Source of the DNA: an uncultured Dorea sp.
GTDB taxonomy: Bacteria > Bacillota > Clostridia > Lachnospirales > Lachnospiraceae
Length of the DNA: 12,412 bases
Reading direction: 5' to 3'
NCBI GenBank assembly: GCA_910587575.1
Contig: CAJULU010000078.1
Coordinates: 1 to 12,412 of the forward strand
Made by a program: the position numbers and the translations under genes. Position 1 is the stretch's first letter; the number at the start of each line of letters is the position of its first letter. Below are positions 1 to 6,035 of the stretch, piece after piece. The notes beneath the pieces are model-generated. The model saw only the letters and a program-made list of their open reading frames with translations. It had not been told where the DNA came from and ran no database searches.

Positions 1-27
1 TTTCCCCGTAAAATGGGAGGTTTTTTT
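1..27 (+). terminator. Possible 3' arm and U-tract of a terminator cut by the window edge
   Basis: A GC-containing stretch ending in GGGAGG is followed at once by seven T (21-27). This looks like the right arm and U-tract of an intrinsic terminator of a gene lying left of the window. The matching left arm would be outside the window, so the hairpin cannot be confirmed. Only a 4-bp stem (TCCC/GGGA) can be drawn from what is visible. Confidence 0.3.
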
Positions 28-62
28 ATGAAAATTTTTTAAGCGTCAAAGCTGTTTTTCTT

Positions 63-91
63 TTGATTTTTCTTCTATCATGTATTATACT
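63..91 (+). promoter_or_regulatory. Sigma-A type promoter of the PepSY lipoprotein gene
   Basis: TTGATT (63-68), a 17-base spacer and TATACT (86-91) form a good housekeeping promoter. It is placed about 50 bases before the ATG at 146, and AGAAAGGA (131-138) provides the ribosome binding site. No operator-like repeat is obvious around it. Confidence 0.65.
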
Positions 92-145
92 GGTATGTAG
101 AAAGTACAATAGTTATAGAAGACTGATAGAAGAAAGGACCACATT

Positions 146-775
146 ATGAAAAGATCTGTTGCAGCAGTACTTATTTCCATGGCGCTCTTAGGAACCATAA
201 CCGGATGTGGCGGCCACGCAGACATCGGCAAGGAAAAAGCCACCGAGATTGCCTTAAATGATGCCAGTCTCACGGAATCTGACGTTACGCGCCTTCACGT
301 CTCCAAAGACTCAGACGATGGACAGCGTATTTATGAAGTATCATTTACAAGCGGGGCTACGGAATATGAATATGAGATTCTGGCATCCAGCGGAGAAATC
401 CACAGCGTCGACTATGACGGGCCGGGTCCCCAGAACCAGAACGGACAGACAAATCAGACGGATCAGAACGGACAGCAGAACCAGACAGGACAGAATGGAC
501 AACAACAGACAGATCAGCATGGCGGGCAGACCCACGGACATTCCGGCAGTTCCCAGAATGCACAGGCTGACGTCCAGATTTCTGCTGAAGAAGCCTCCCA
601 GCTGGCCCTTGACCGGGTTCCAGGGGCAGCCGCACAGGATCTGAAAATCGAGCTGGATTATGACGATGGATATTACAAATACGAAGGCGATATCATCTAT
701 GACCAGAAGGAATATGAATTTGAGATTGATGCAAATACAGGAGAGTTTCTGGAATGGAAAGAAGAGAGGAGGTAA
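146..775 (+). CDS. PepSY-domain lipoprotein with two PepSY repeats
   Basis: This is a 209-residue exported lipoprotein. Residues 1-20 are a signal peptide (KR, then a hydrophobic stretch) ending in a lipobox ITGC, so Cys21 is the likely lipid anchor to the outer face of the membrane. Two PepSY-like modules follow, about 27-90 and 143-205. Each has the family pattern of a helix with acidic and alanine residues (ATEIALNDA; EEASQLALDRVPGA), then strands with a Y/F-E-Y-E motif and an 'ASSGEI' or 'ANTGEF' turn. A low-complexity Gln/Asn/Gly/His linker (about 95-141) joins them. PepSY modules are often tied to control of secreted or cell-wall peptidases and to signalling, but the target here is unknown. 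The ATG at 146 is fixed by the AGAAAGGA site 7 bases upstream. The gene is monocistronic: it has its own promoter, and a terminator begins inside its last codons. Confidence 0.85.
   Translation: MKRSVAAVLISMALLGTITGCGGHADIGKEKATEIALNDASLTESDVTRLHVSKDSDDGQRIYEVSFTSGATEYEYEILASSGEIHSVDYDGPGPQNQNGQTNQTDQNGQQNQTGQNGQQQTDQHGGQTHGHSGSSQNAQADVQISAEEASQLALDRVPGAAAQDLKIELDYDDGYYKYEGDIIYDQKEYEFEIDANTGEFLEWKEERR
428..520 (+). repeat. Imperfect tandem repeat encoding the Q/N/G linker
   Basis: Short degenerate units of the type CAGAACGGACAG / CAGAATGGACAA recur here, encoding Q-N-G-Q and Q-T-D/G-Q steps (residues about 95-125 of the PepSY lipoprotein). Repeats of this kind can change copy number by slippage, so linker length may differ between strains. 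No function is claimed beyond a flexible spacer between the two PepSY modules. Confidence 0.55.
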
Positions 776-789
776 CCTCTCTTCTTTTT
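758..789. terminator. Bidirectional intrinsic terminator between the PepSY and PilZ genes
   Basis: GAAGAGAGG (761-769) pairs perfectly with CCTCTCTTC (776-784) around a 6-base loop, and five T follow (785-789). AAA at 758-760 extends the stem, and read from the other strand it gives a short T stretch for the convergent PilZ gene. The left arm is made of the last codons of the PepSY gene, whose TAA stop (773-775) lies in the loop. Confidence 0.85.
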
Positions 790-790
790 G

Positions 791-1393
791 CTACCATCCC
801 CTGCCATGCTGTTTCCTGAAAACATATTGCTGGATATCTCTTTTCGCTCCTTTGGGCAGCCCGGTAAACTCGCACCCATACCCGTAACGCCCGTCCCGAA
901 AATCTTCTTCCCGCAATATAATGGCTTTTAACCGATACTGCGTTTCCACAAATACATAGTCAAATTCTATCGTATCATCACAGCCAAGTCTTGTAGCAGT
1001 GATAAAATACAGGCCTCCTTCGCTGATATTCTGGAGATCTCCCTTGCATTCTCCCCGCTTAAAAGACTGGATTGCCACTTCCTCTTCCATCTTCACCCGC
1101 AGATACCGCCGCCCCTGCACAATCTCGGTTACTTCCAGCACGCCGCAGTCTGCAGCCCATGGTTCGGATACAGACGGATCATAATTTCTTCGGACAGAGA
1201 CTTCACTGTATGTACGGACACATCCGATCTGTCCATCAAAAAAATCAATCCGGATTCTCTCTGAATCGGTCAGATCGCTTTCCCTTTTCATATAGATTGT
1301 AATCTGATCTCCGTTACATTTTACACGGAGCCTCTTTTGAACTGTATCATCTGATTCATAGATGGAACATACGGTACAGTTATTCAGAACCAT
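791..1393 (-). CDS. PilZ-domain protein (probable c-di-GMP effector)
   Basis: This 200-residue cytoplasmic protein has a C-terminal PilZ domain (about 92-195). The two c-di-GMP signature motifs are present: RRYLR (R95xxxR99) and N122-I-S-E-G-G127 (the D/NxSxxG motif), about the usual distance apart. Residues 1-90 are a beta-rich N-terminal region resembling the YcgR-type companion domain in position, although I do not recognise it by motif. Known YcgR-like proteins bind c-di-GMP and adjust flagellar or surface functions; no flagellar gene is visible here, so the output is unknown. The ATG at 1393 has a GGAGGAG site about 8 bases upstream and lies inside the 3' end of the phosphoesterase gene (14-base overlap). 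It is therefore the last gene of the larE-yfcE-pilZ operon, ending at the shared terminator. Confidence 0.8.
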   Translation of the reverse strand: MVLNNCTVCSIYESDDTVQKRLRVKCNGDQITIYMKRESDLTDSERIRIDFFDGQIGCVRTYSEVSVRRNYDPSVSEPWAADCGVLEVTEIVQGRRYLRVKMEEEVAIQSFKRGECKGDLQNISEGGLYFITATRLGCDDTIEFDYVFVETQYRLKAIILREEDFRDGRYGYGCEFTGLPKGAKRDIQQYVFRKQHGRGW

Positions 1394-2099
1394 TCTCTTT
1401 TCTCCTCCTGCTTTTTTGTATTTTCTGATTGACTTCTATCTTGTCCAGAATCCCGTTGGCAGTTACGCCAGGATGAGTGACCCGGATCCTGCAGATCTCT
1501 TCCACAAAATCAGCTCCCAGCTTCAGGTCTCTGCTGATTTTTCCAATCGTCTGCCCTTTGTCCATCCTCTTCATGATATTCTGGATGGCTCCTGCCAGAT
1601 TATTCTGGTGGGTCAGAACTTCTGTGGATTTTCCGTTCCGGCAGGACAGACTGACTCTTTCTACGGCTATCTCCCCATTCCTAAGACAGAGAAAGGCCAG
1701 GGTAAGGTCAAGGCGGAATCTTTGTCTTCCGCAGCTTCCCGGATTCAGATAGAGCCTTCCTTCTTTTCTCTCTTCCAGATACCGGTGAGAATGACCGAAG
1801 ATCACTGCCTGGCAGTCCTTAAGATTCTGCGGCAGATCTTTTTTGTCATGAACCACACAGAACTTTATGCCGTCCAGAATAAACTCCAGATGCGTCGGAA
1901 GATGAGCCGCCCATTCTCCATCGTTATTCCCTCTTACCAGATATAGCAAAACGCCTGTCTGAACAGATGTCTGAATCTCGTCTAAGATGTTCTGCGTGTG
2001 AAAATCCCCTGCATGGATGACTGCGTCACATTGTCCAAGCAGATTCTTTACTTCGGGCCGCAACAGACCATGAGTATCTGACATTACCAGAACCTTCAT
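1380..2099 (-). CDS. YfcE/MJ0936-family metallophosphoesterase with C-terminal helical extension
   Basis: This is a 239-residue calcineurin-like phosphodiesterase. All family metal motifs are present in order: D8-T-H10 (SDTHG), G31-D32 (HAGD), G57-N-N59-D60, H84 (VVHD), G102-H-S-H105 and N119-P-G-S. Relatives hydrolyse phosphodiester bonds in small molecules using two metal ions; the physiological substrate cannot be read from sequence. The core ends near residue 152, where many family members stop. Here about 85 further residues follow, with a helical, helix-turn-helix-like segment (about 165-222, including 'GQTIGKISRDLKLG' and 'THPGVTANGILDKIE') and a basic tail (KSRRRK). The start is fixed by GGAGGAA (2108-2114) 8 bases before the ATG. 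That ATG overlaps the larE stop as ATGA, implying coupled translation. Confidence 0.85.
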   Translation of the reverse strand: MKVLVMSDTHGLLRPEVKNLLGQCDAVIHAGDFHTQNILDEIQTSVQTGVLLYLVRGNNDGEWAAHLPTHLEFILDGIKFCVVHDKKDLPQNLKDCQAVIFGHSHRYLEERKEGRLYLNPGSCGRQRFRLDLTLAFLCLRNGEIAVERVSLSCRNGKSTEVLTHQNNLAGAIQNIMKRMDKGQTIGKISRDLKLGADFVEEICRIRVTHPGVTANGILDKIEVNQKIQKSRRRKENGSE

Positions 2100-2920
2100 T
2101 GTTTCTGTTCCTCCACATCCATACTCCCCGAGCGGAATCCTTCCAGATCCAGGGTAATATATACATAACCGAGTTTTTTCAGATATTCCGTAACCGTTTC
2201 CCTGTGCTCTGTGATGACTGGTATATCTTTACGATCCGTCTCGATTCTCACCAGTTCACCATGGACTCTCAGGCGTACATTATAGAGTCCAAGATTACGC
2301 AGAAACGTCTCGCCTGCCTCTACTTTCCGCATTTCCCCATATGAAATGGGCGTTCCATACGGGAAACGGGTTGCAAGACATGGCGTGGACGGCTTATTCG
2401 ATACGGAAACTCCATGTTCTTCCGCCATTTTTCTGACTTCTGCCTTGGTCAGTCCTGCCTCTGCCAGCGGACTTATGATTCCCAGTTCACGGACCGCCTT
2501 GATTCCGGGACGGTATACGTGAAGATCATCTTCGTTGGTCCCTTCCAGAATCCGGGAGACTCCAGATCTTTCCGCCTCTTTTTGGATTTCCTTGAAAAGA
2601 TAACGTTTACAGCGGTAACATCTGTCCAGGGGATTATCTGCGATCCCGGCTCCTTCCAGCTCATCAATCTCCAGAATCCGAAAAAACGCCCCCATTTCCC
2701 GGGCCAGCTTCTGTGCATCTTCTGCTTCCTTTGCCGGATGGAGCATTGTCTTCAGAAAGATCCCACAGACGTTCTTTCCGGTCTCTCTGGCAGCATCACA
2801 TGCAATCTTCAACAGCAGGCTGCTGTCTACACCTCCGGAGAATGCAACAATCAGATCTTCCCGGGCATACCGGCGTATCTGCCTTCTCAAATTTTCTTTT
2901 TTCTCTTCATAAGTTTTCAT
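2096..2920 (-). CDS. larE: LarE, ATP-dependent sulfur transferase for the nickel-pincer cofactor
   Basis: This 274-residue protein is a PP-loop enzyme that adenylates the carboxylates of pyridinium 3,5-biscarboxylic acid mononucleotide and transfers sulfur in building the nickel-pincer nucleotide used by LarA-type racemases. Visible motifs are the PP-loop SGGVDSS (28-34), EGTNEDD (126-132) and the family segment TPCLATRFPYG with Cys181, at the place of the sulfur-donating cysteine of Lactobacillus LarE. A C101-x-x-C104 pair is also present. Three such cysteines fit the LarE subgroup reported to hold an iron-sulfur cluster that carries the sulfur catalytically rather than sacrificially; that assignment is inference. 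I chose the ATG at 2920 (AAGGA about 7 bases upstream, domain begins at once). The in-frame ATG at 3010 lies upstream of the probable promoter and has no ribosome binding site. First gene of a three-gene overlapping operon. Confidence 0.9.
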   Translation of the reverse strand: MKTYEEKKENLRRQIRRYAREDLIVAFSGGVDSSLLLKIACDAARETGKNVCGIFLKTMLHPAKEAEDAQKLAREMGAFFRILEIDELEGAGIADNPLDRCYRCKRYLFKEIQKEAERSGVSRILEGTNEDDLHVYRPGIKAVRELGIISPLAEAGLTKAEVRKMAEEHGVSVSNKPSTPCLATRFPYGTPISYGEMRKVEAGETFLRNLGLYNVRLRVHGELVRIETDRKDIPVITEHRETVTEYLKKLGYVYITLDLEGFRSGSMDVEEQKQ

Positions 2921-2968
2921 ATGGCTGTCCTTGTATTGTATTTGGGATATTTTCGGAATCACATACAC

Positions 2969-2997
2969 AAGATAACATAGCGTGACAAAAGTTTCAA
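2969..2997 (-). promoter_or_regulatory. Promoter of the larE-yfcE-pilZ operon
   Basis: On the minus strand TTGAAA (2997-2992), a 17-base spacer and TATCTT (2974-2969) match a sigma-A promoter. Transcription would begin near 2962, about 40 bases before the chosen larE ATG at 2920, which also argues against translation from 3010. Confidence 0.6.
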
Positions 2998-3072
2998 TAA
3001 TAGATTGCATTATGTAAAACTTTATGAAATGATAACCAGAGACAAATACAACTGGCGCATTTCTTCGAACAA

Positions 3073-3081
3073 TGCTATAAT
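3073..3081 (+). promoter_or_regulatory. Extended -10 promoter of the vsr-M-R operon
   Basis: TGCTATAAT (3073-3081) is a consensus -10 hexamer with the TGn extension, about 30 bases before the vsr ATG. The -35 region (around 3053-3058, TGGCGC) is poor, as is usual for extended -10 promoters. The ribosome binding site is AGGTGGTG (3096-3103). It is divergent from the larE promoter about 75 bases away. Confidence 0.6.
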
Positions 3082-3110
3082 ATTTCCATAATTACAGGTG
3101 GTGACAAATT

Positions 3111-3554
3111 ATGGACGTGCTGACCAAAGAACAGCGTCATAAAGCAATGAGCCATATTAAAAGCAAAGACACAAGCATTGAAGTCGCACTTCGCAAAGAA
3201 TTGTGGGCGCAGGGATACCGCTATCGGAAAAATTACAGGCTCTTACCCGGCACACCGGATATTGTATTAACGAAATATAAAATCGTTATATTCTGTGACG
3301 GCGAATTATTTCACGGAAAGAACTGGCAAATCCTAAAGCCAAAACTTCTTCGCGGAAACAATCCCGACTTCTGGGTGAATAAAATCGAGAGAAATATGCA
3401 GCGGGATCGCGAAAATGACCAGAAGCTTTTATCCATGGGATGGACAGTCATCCGGTTCTGGGGAAATGACATATTAAAAAATCCCGGACAATGTGTGAAA
3501 ATAATCGAAGAAATCATATTCGAAAGCTTTGAAGATGATTTTTTTGATTTGTGA
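3111..3554 (+). CDS. vsr: Very short patch repair endonuclease (Vsr)
   Basis: This 147-residue protein matches the usual Vsr length and layout. It nicks DNA 5' of the T in T:G mismatches that arise when methylcytosine in a methyltransferase site deaminates, starting repair back to C:G. Seen in order: the N-terminal 'MSHIKSKDTSIE' helix segment, LPGTPD with D50 (counterpart of the catalytic Asp51 of E. coli Vsr), FCDGELFHG with H68 (the His69 region), the W88 and KIERN segment (91-95) with R98-D99, and 'GWTVIRFWGNDI'. The Cys/His zinc ligands of the E. coli enzyme are not evident. It is the first gene of a forward operon with a C5-cytosine methyltransferase and a nuclease, the usual partners: Vsr protects the methyltransferase recognition site from mutation. 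The ATG at 3111 follows AGGTGGTG at 8 bases. Confidence 0.92.
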   Translation: MDVLTKEQRHKAMSHIKSKDTSIEVALRKELWAQGYRYRKNYRLLPGTPDIVLTKYKIVIFCDGELFHGKNWQILKPKLLRGNNPDFWVNKIERNMQRDRENDQKLLSMGWTVIRFWGNDILKNPGQCVKIIEEIIFESFEDDFFDL

Positions 3555-3609
3555 CTTGATAAACTTTGCAGGAAAGGATAGAATAACCTACGGTAAAGGA
3601 GTATGTTAC

Positions 3610-4890
3610 ATGCAAAGACAGGTTTTAAGGCTGCTTTCGTTATTTTCGGGGTGCGGAGGAATTGATCTGGGATTCGAGGGGGATTTTGATGCCCTGGAAA
3701 AATCCATTAATCCCGAAGTCTGCCCGACATGGAAAACAGATACTGTTGATGATGTCTGGGTACATCTTGGGAAAACAAGGTTTCACACAATATTTGCCAA
3801 TGACATCAAACCCGAAGCACGGGCAGCATGGACAAATTATTTTGGAAGGCGGGGCATAAATACAAATAATTATTACCTGGACAGTATCGTCAATCTTGTA
3901 AAACTGCAGGAACAGAATACTGTCAGAATATTTCCAGCAGATATTGATATTTTAATCGGCGGTTTCCCCTGCCAGGATTTTTCTATTGCGGGGAAACGCA
4001 TGGGGTTTGAATCCGACAAAGGCCATAACGGTGAACGGATCAGTGCAGATGAACCAACCGCTGAAAACCGGGGACAGTTATATATGTGGATGCGCAAAGT
4101 CATCGGCCTGACAAAGCCAAAGGTATTCGTGGCGGAGAATGTAAAAGGCCTTACGAATTTAAAAGATGCGAAAATTGTGATTGAAAACGATTTCTCTTCC
4201 ATATCTGACGGCGGATATCTGGTAGTGCCCGCAAAAGTTCTGAATGCAGCGAACTATGGCGTTCCACAAGGCAGAGAGAGGGTAATTTTCTTCGGATTCA
4301 GAAAATCAGCTCTGACAAAAAAAGCACTAAAAGAACTTTCAAAAGACAATCCTTCACCGGAATATGACCCCTATCCCCCAAAAACACATTTTCTGCCGAA
4401 CGAAACTCCCATAACAGGATTAAGACAATACGTGACGGTAAAAAATGCCTTTGTGGGATTAAAGGAGCCGGAAAACTCCCATGATCTGAGTCAGCAGAAA
4501 TATTCGAAAGCCAAATATATGGGCAGACATTGCCAGGGACAGCAGGAAGTGCGTCTGGATGGAATCGGTCCCACGATCAGATCAGAACATCATGGGAATA
4601 TAGAATTCCGGAGATTGTCCAAAGAACATGGAGGCAGATACCAGGATGAACTTGAGGGCGGTTTAAAAGAACGCAGGTTAAGCGTAAGAGAGTGTGCCCG
4701 GATACAGACATTTCCAGATGATTATGATTTTATTATTCCTGCCCTAAACGGAAACAAACCAGTATCTGGCTCGGAAGCTTATAAAGTAATCGGAAATGCC
4801 GTTCCACCATTGCTCGGATACCATATTGCAAAGAGGCTGGAAGACAACTGGAAATTATATTTCGGAGAAGGAGAAGACACAGACAAATGA
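3610..4890 (+). CDS. Type II DNA (cytosine-5) methyltransferase
   Basis: This 426-residue enzyme methylates carbon 5 of cytosine in a specific site. Conserved motifs in order: I, FSGCGGIDLGFE (12-23, SAM binding); II-like acidic residue in FANDIKPEA (62-70); IV, GGFPCQDFSIAG with catalytic Cys121; VI, E176-N-V; VIII, QGRER (220-224); IX, RLSVRECARIQTFP (356-369); X, GNAVPP (395-400). The target recognition region lies between VIII and IX (about 230-350) and includes GPTIRSEHHGN (320-330); the sequence recognised cannot be read. An extra stretch of roughly 30 residues (24-57) separates motifs I and II. I chose the ATG at 3610 because TAAAGGAG lies 8 bases before it and motif I follows at once; the longer frame from 3529 overlaps vsr and lacks a ribosome binding site. 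The stop overlaps the nuclease start as ATGA. Confidence 0.92.
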   Translation: MQRQVLRLLSLFSGCGGIDLGFEGDFDALEKSINPEVCPTWKTDTVDDVWVHLGKTRFHTIFANDIKPEARAAWTNYFGRRGINTNNYYLDSIVNLVKLQEQNTVRIFPADIDILIGGFPCQDFSIAGKRMGFESDKGHNGERISADEPTAENRGQLYMWMRKVIGLTKPKVFVAENVKGLTNLKDAKIVIENDFSSISDGGYLVVPAKVLNAANYGVPQGRERVIFFGFRKSALTKKALKELSKDNPSPEYDPYPPKTHFLPNETPITGLRQYVTVKNAFVGLKEPENSHDLSQQKYSKAKYMGRHCQGQQEVRLDGIGPTIRSEHHGNIEFRRLSKEHGGRYQDELEGGLKERRLSVRECARIQTFPDDYDFIIPALNGNKPVSGSEAYKVIGNAVPPLLGYHIAKRLEDNWKLYFGEGEDTDK

Positions 4891-5948
4891 TAATCTCAAC
4901 GAACAGGGAACCATCTTTAGATGAATTTGAAAAATTATGCAATAATGCCTGTTTATTGATGAATAAACGCGCAAAACAAGATCCGGATTATTATCTCTCC
5001 AAAGGCAGACAGAAATTAGAGAAGGAAGTGAAAGAGGAACTGGATCATGCCGCAAAGGGTACGGTGTTTGAAGGTTCCATCGAAATCATCAGCGGCCAGC
5101 GATTCCCGGATATCGTAGCGGCAAAATACTTTGGAGTGGAAGTAAAGTCCACAAAGGAAGACAAATGGACACTGATTGGCGGCAGTGTCGCAGAAGGAAC
5201 CCGTGTGGAAGACGTAAAACATATCTTTCTCTTATTCGGTAAGTTACATAAACCTGTAGAATTTAAAACCCGCAGATATGAAGAATGTCTGTGTGATATC
5301 GCAGTCACCCATAGTCCCAGATATAAGATTGACATGAACCTTCCAGACGGAAAGACCATCTTTCATAAGATGGGAATCACCTATGATGAACTGCAGAAAA
5401 AGCAGAATCCAATACAACATGTGGTTGAATATTTCAGATCAACCCTTAAACCAGGAGAATCTCTGTGGTGGGTAAACGGTGAAGAGGCCACCACCGGTTC
5501 GGCTCCAGCAAAAATCAGAATGTGGAAGACTCTGTCGAAAGAAGAAAGAAACGAATTAATCGCACAAGGTTTCGCTTTGTTTCCCGAATTATTCGGGGAC
5601 AGCAAAGATAAGTATGAACGATTTACACTCTGGCTCGTTGCAAACCACGGCGTTGTGTCTTCTTCCATGAGAGATCCCTTCTCAGCCGGCGGCCAGTCTG
5701 ATCTGGATTTTCATGGTATCCATTACGAACGACTTCCTCAGAAATATCATCAATTATTTCTATACCGTTACCAGGTAAAAGATACCATTATGAATATTGA
5801 GGATGATATTTTATGTACAACATGGGGAAATGGCAATAAAAATCTGACAAACCGACTGACACAATGGAGAAACCTTGTTACAGGGTTTGCAAAAAAAGAA
5901 AAATTTGATGTTTCTGGATTTTTGGAAAACATATTTTCAGAAGAGTAA
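4887..5948 (+). CDS. Type II restriction endonuclease, PD-(D/E)xK fold, specificity unknown
   Basis: This 353-residue protein is translationally coupled to the methyltransferase (ATGA overlap). Its position and the motif RFPD75-IVAAKYFG-VE85-V-K87 mark it as a PD-(D/E)xK nuclease. It should cut unmethylated DNA at the site the methyltransferase protects. The catalytic core is at about 60-150. The C-terminal half (about 205-350) is rich in aromatic and charged residues (for example LWWVNG, TLWLVANHG, RDPFSAGGQSDLD) and may hold DNA contacts or the dimer surface. I cannot assign it to a named restriction family, and no C-type control protein is present. Codons are AT-richer than in lar genes. 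It ends just before a strong bidirectional terminator. Function as the cognate nuclease is inference from context plus the motif. Confidence 0.82.
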   Translation: MIISTNREPSLDEFEKLCNNACLLMNKRAKQDPDYYLSKGRQKLEKEVKEELDHAAKGTVFEGSIEIISGQRFPDIVAAKYFGVEVKSTKEDKWTLIGGSVAEGTRVEDVKHIFLLFGKLHKPVEFKTRRYEECLCDIAVTHSPRYKIDMNLPDGKTIFHKMGITYDELQKKQNPIQHVVEYFRSTLKPGESLWWVNGEEATTGSAPAKIRMWKTLSKEERNELIAQGFALFPELFGDSKDKYERFTLWLVANHGVVSSSMRDPFSAGGQSDLDFHGIHYERLPQKYHQLFLYRYQVKDTIMNIEDDILCTTWGNGNKNLTNRLTQWRNLVTGFAKKEKFDVSGFLENIFSEE

Positions 5949-5954
5949 TTCATA

Positions 5955-6010
5955 AAAAGGCGTTGTCAAGGAATGCCCCGTCTACTGCTCATTCCCCGAC
6001 AATGCCTTTT
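5955..6010. terminator. Large bidirectional terminator between the R gene and larC
   Basis: Left arm 5955-5975 pairs with right arm 5990-6010: AAAAGGC, one G:T pair, TTGTC, an AA/CC mismatch, then GGAATG, around a 14-base loop. The right end gives TTTT for forward transcripts, and the left end gives TTTTT for transcripts leaving larC on the other strand. It insulates the restriction operon and larC from each other. Confidence 0.85.
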
Positions 6011-6035
6011 CCGTAATCCTCGTTGTTCTCTATCT

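Noticed and set aside
2921..3010. Extension of LarE to an upstream ATG at 3010 (30 extra residues)
   Set aside because: There is no ribosome binding site, and the likely promoter (2969-2997) lies downstream of that codon. The family N-terminus fits the ATG at 2920.
3529..3609. Longer methyltransferase start overlapping vsr
   Set aside because: There is no ribosome binding site before 3529, while TAAAGGAG stands 8 bases before the ATG at 3610 and motif I begins directly after it.
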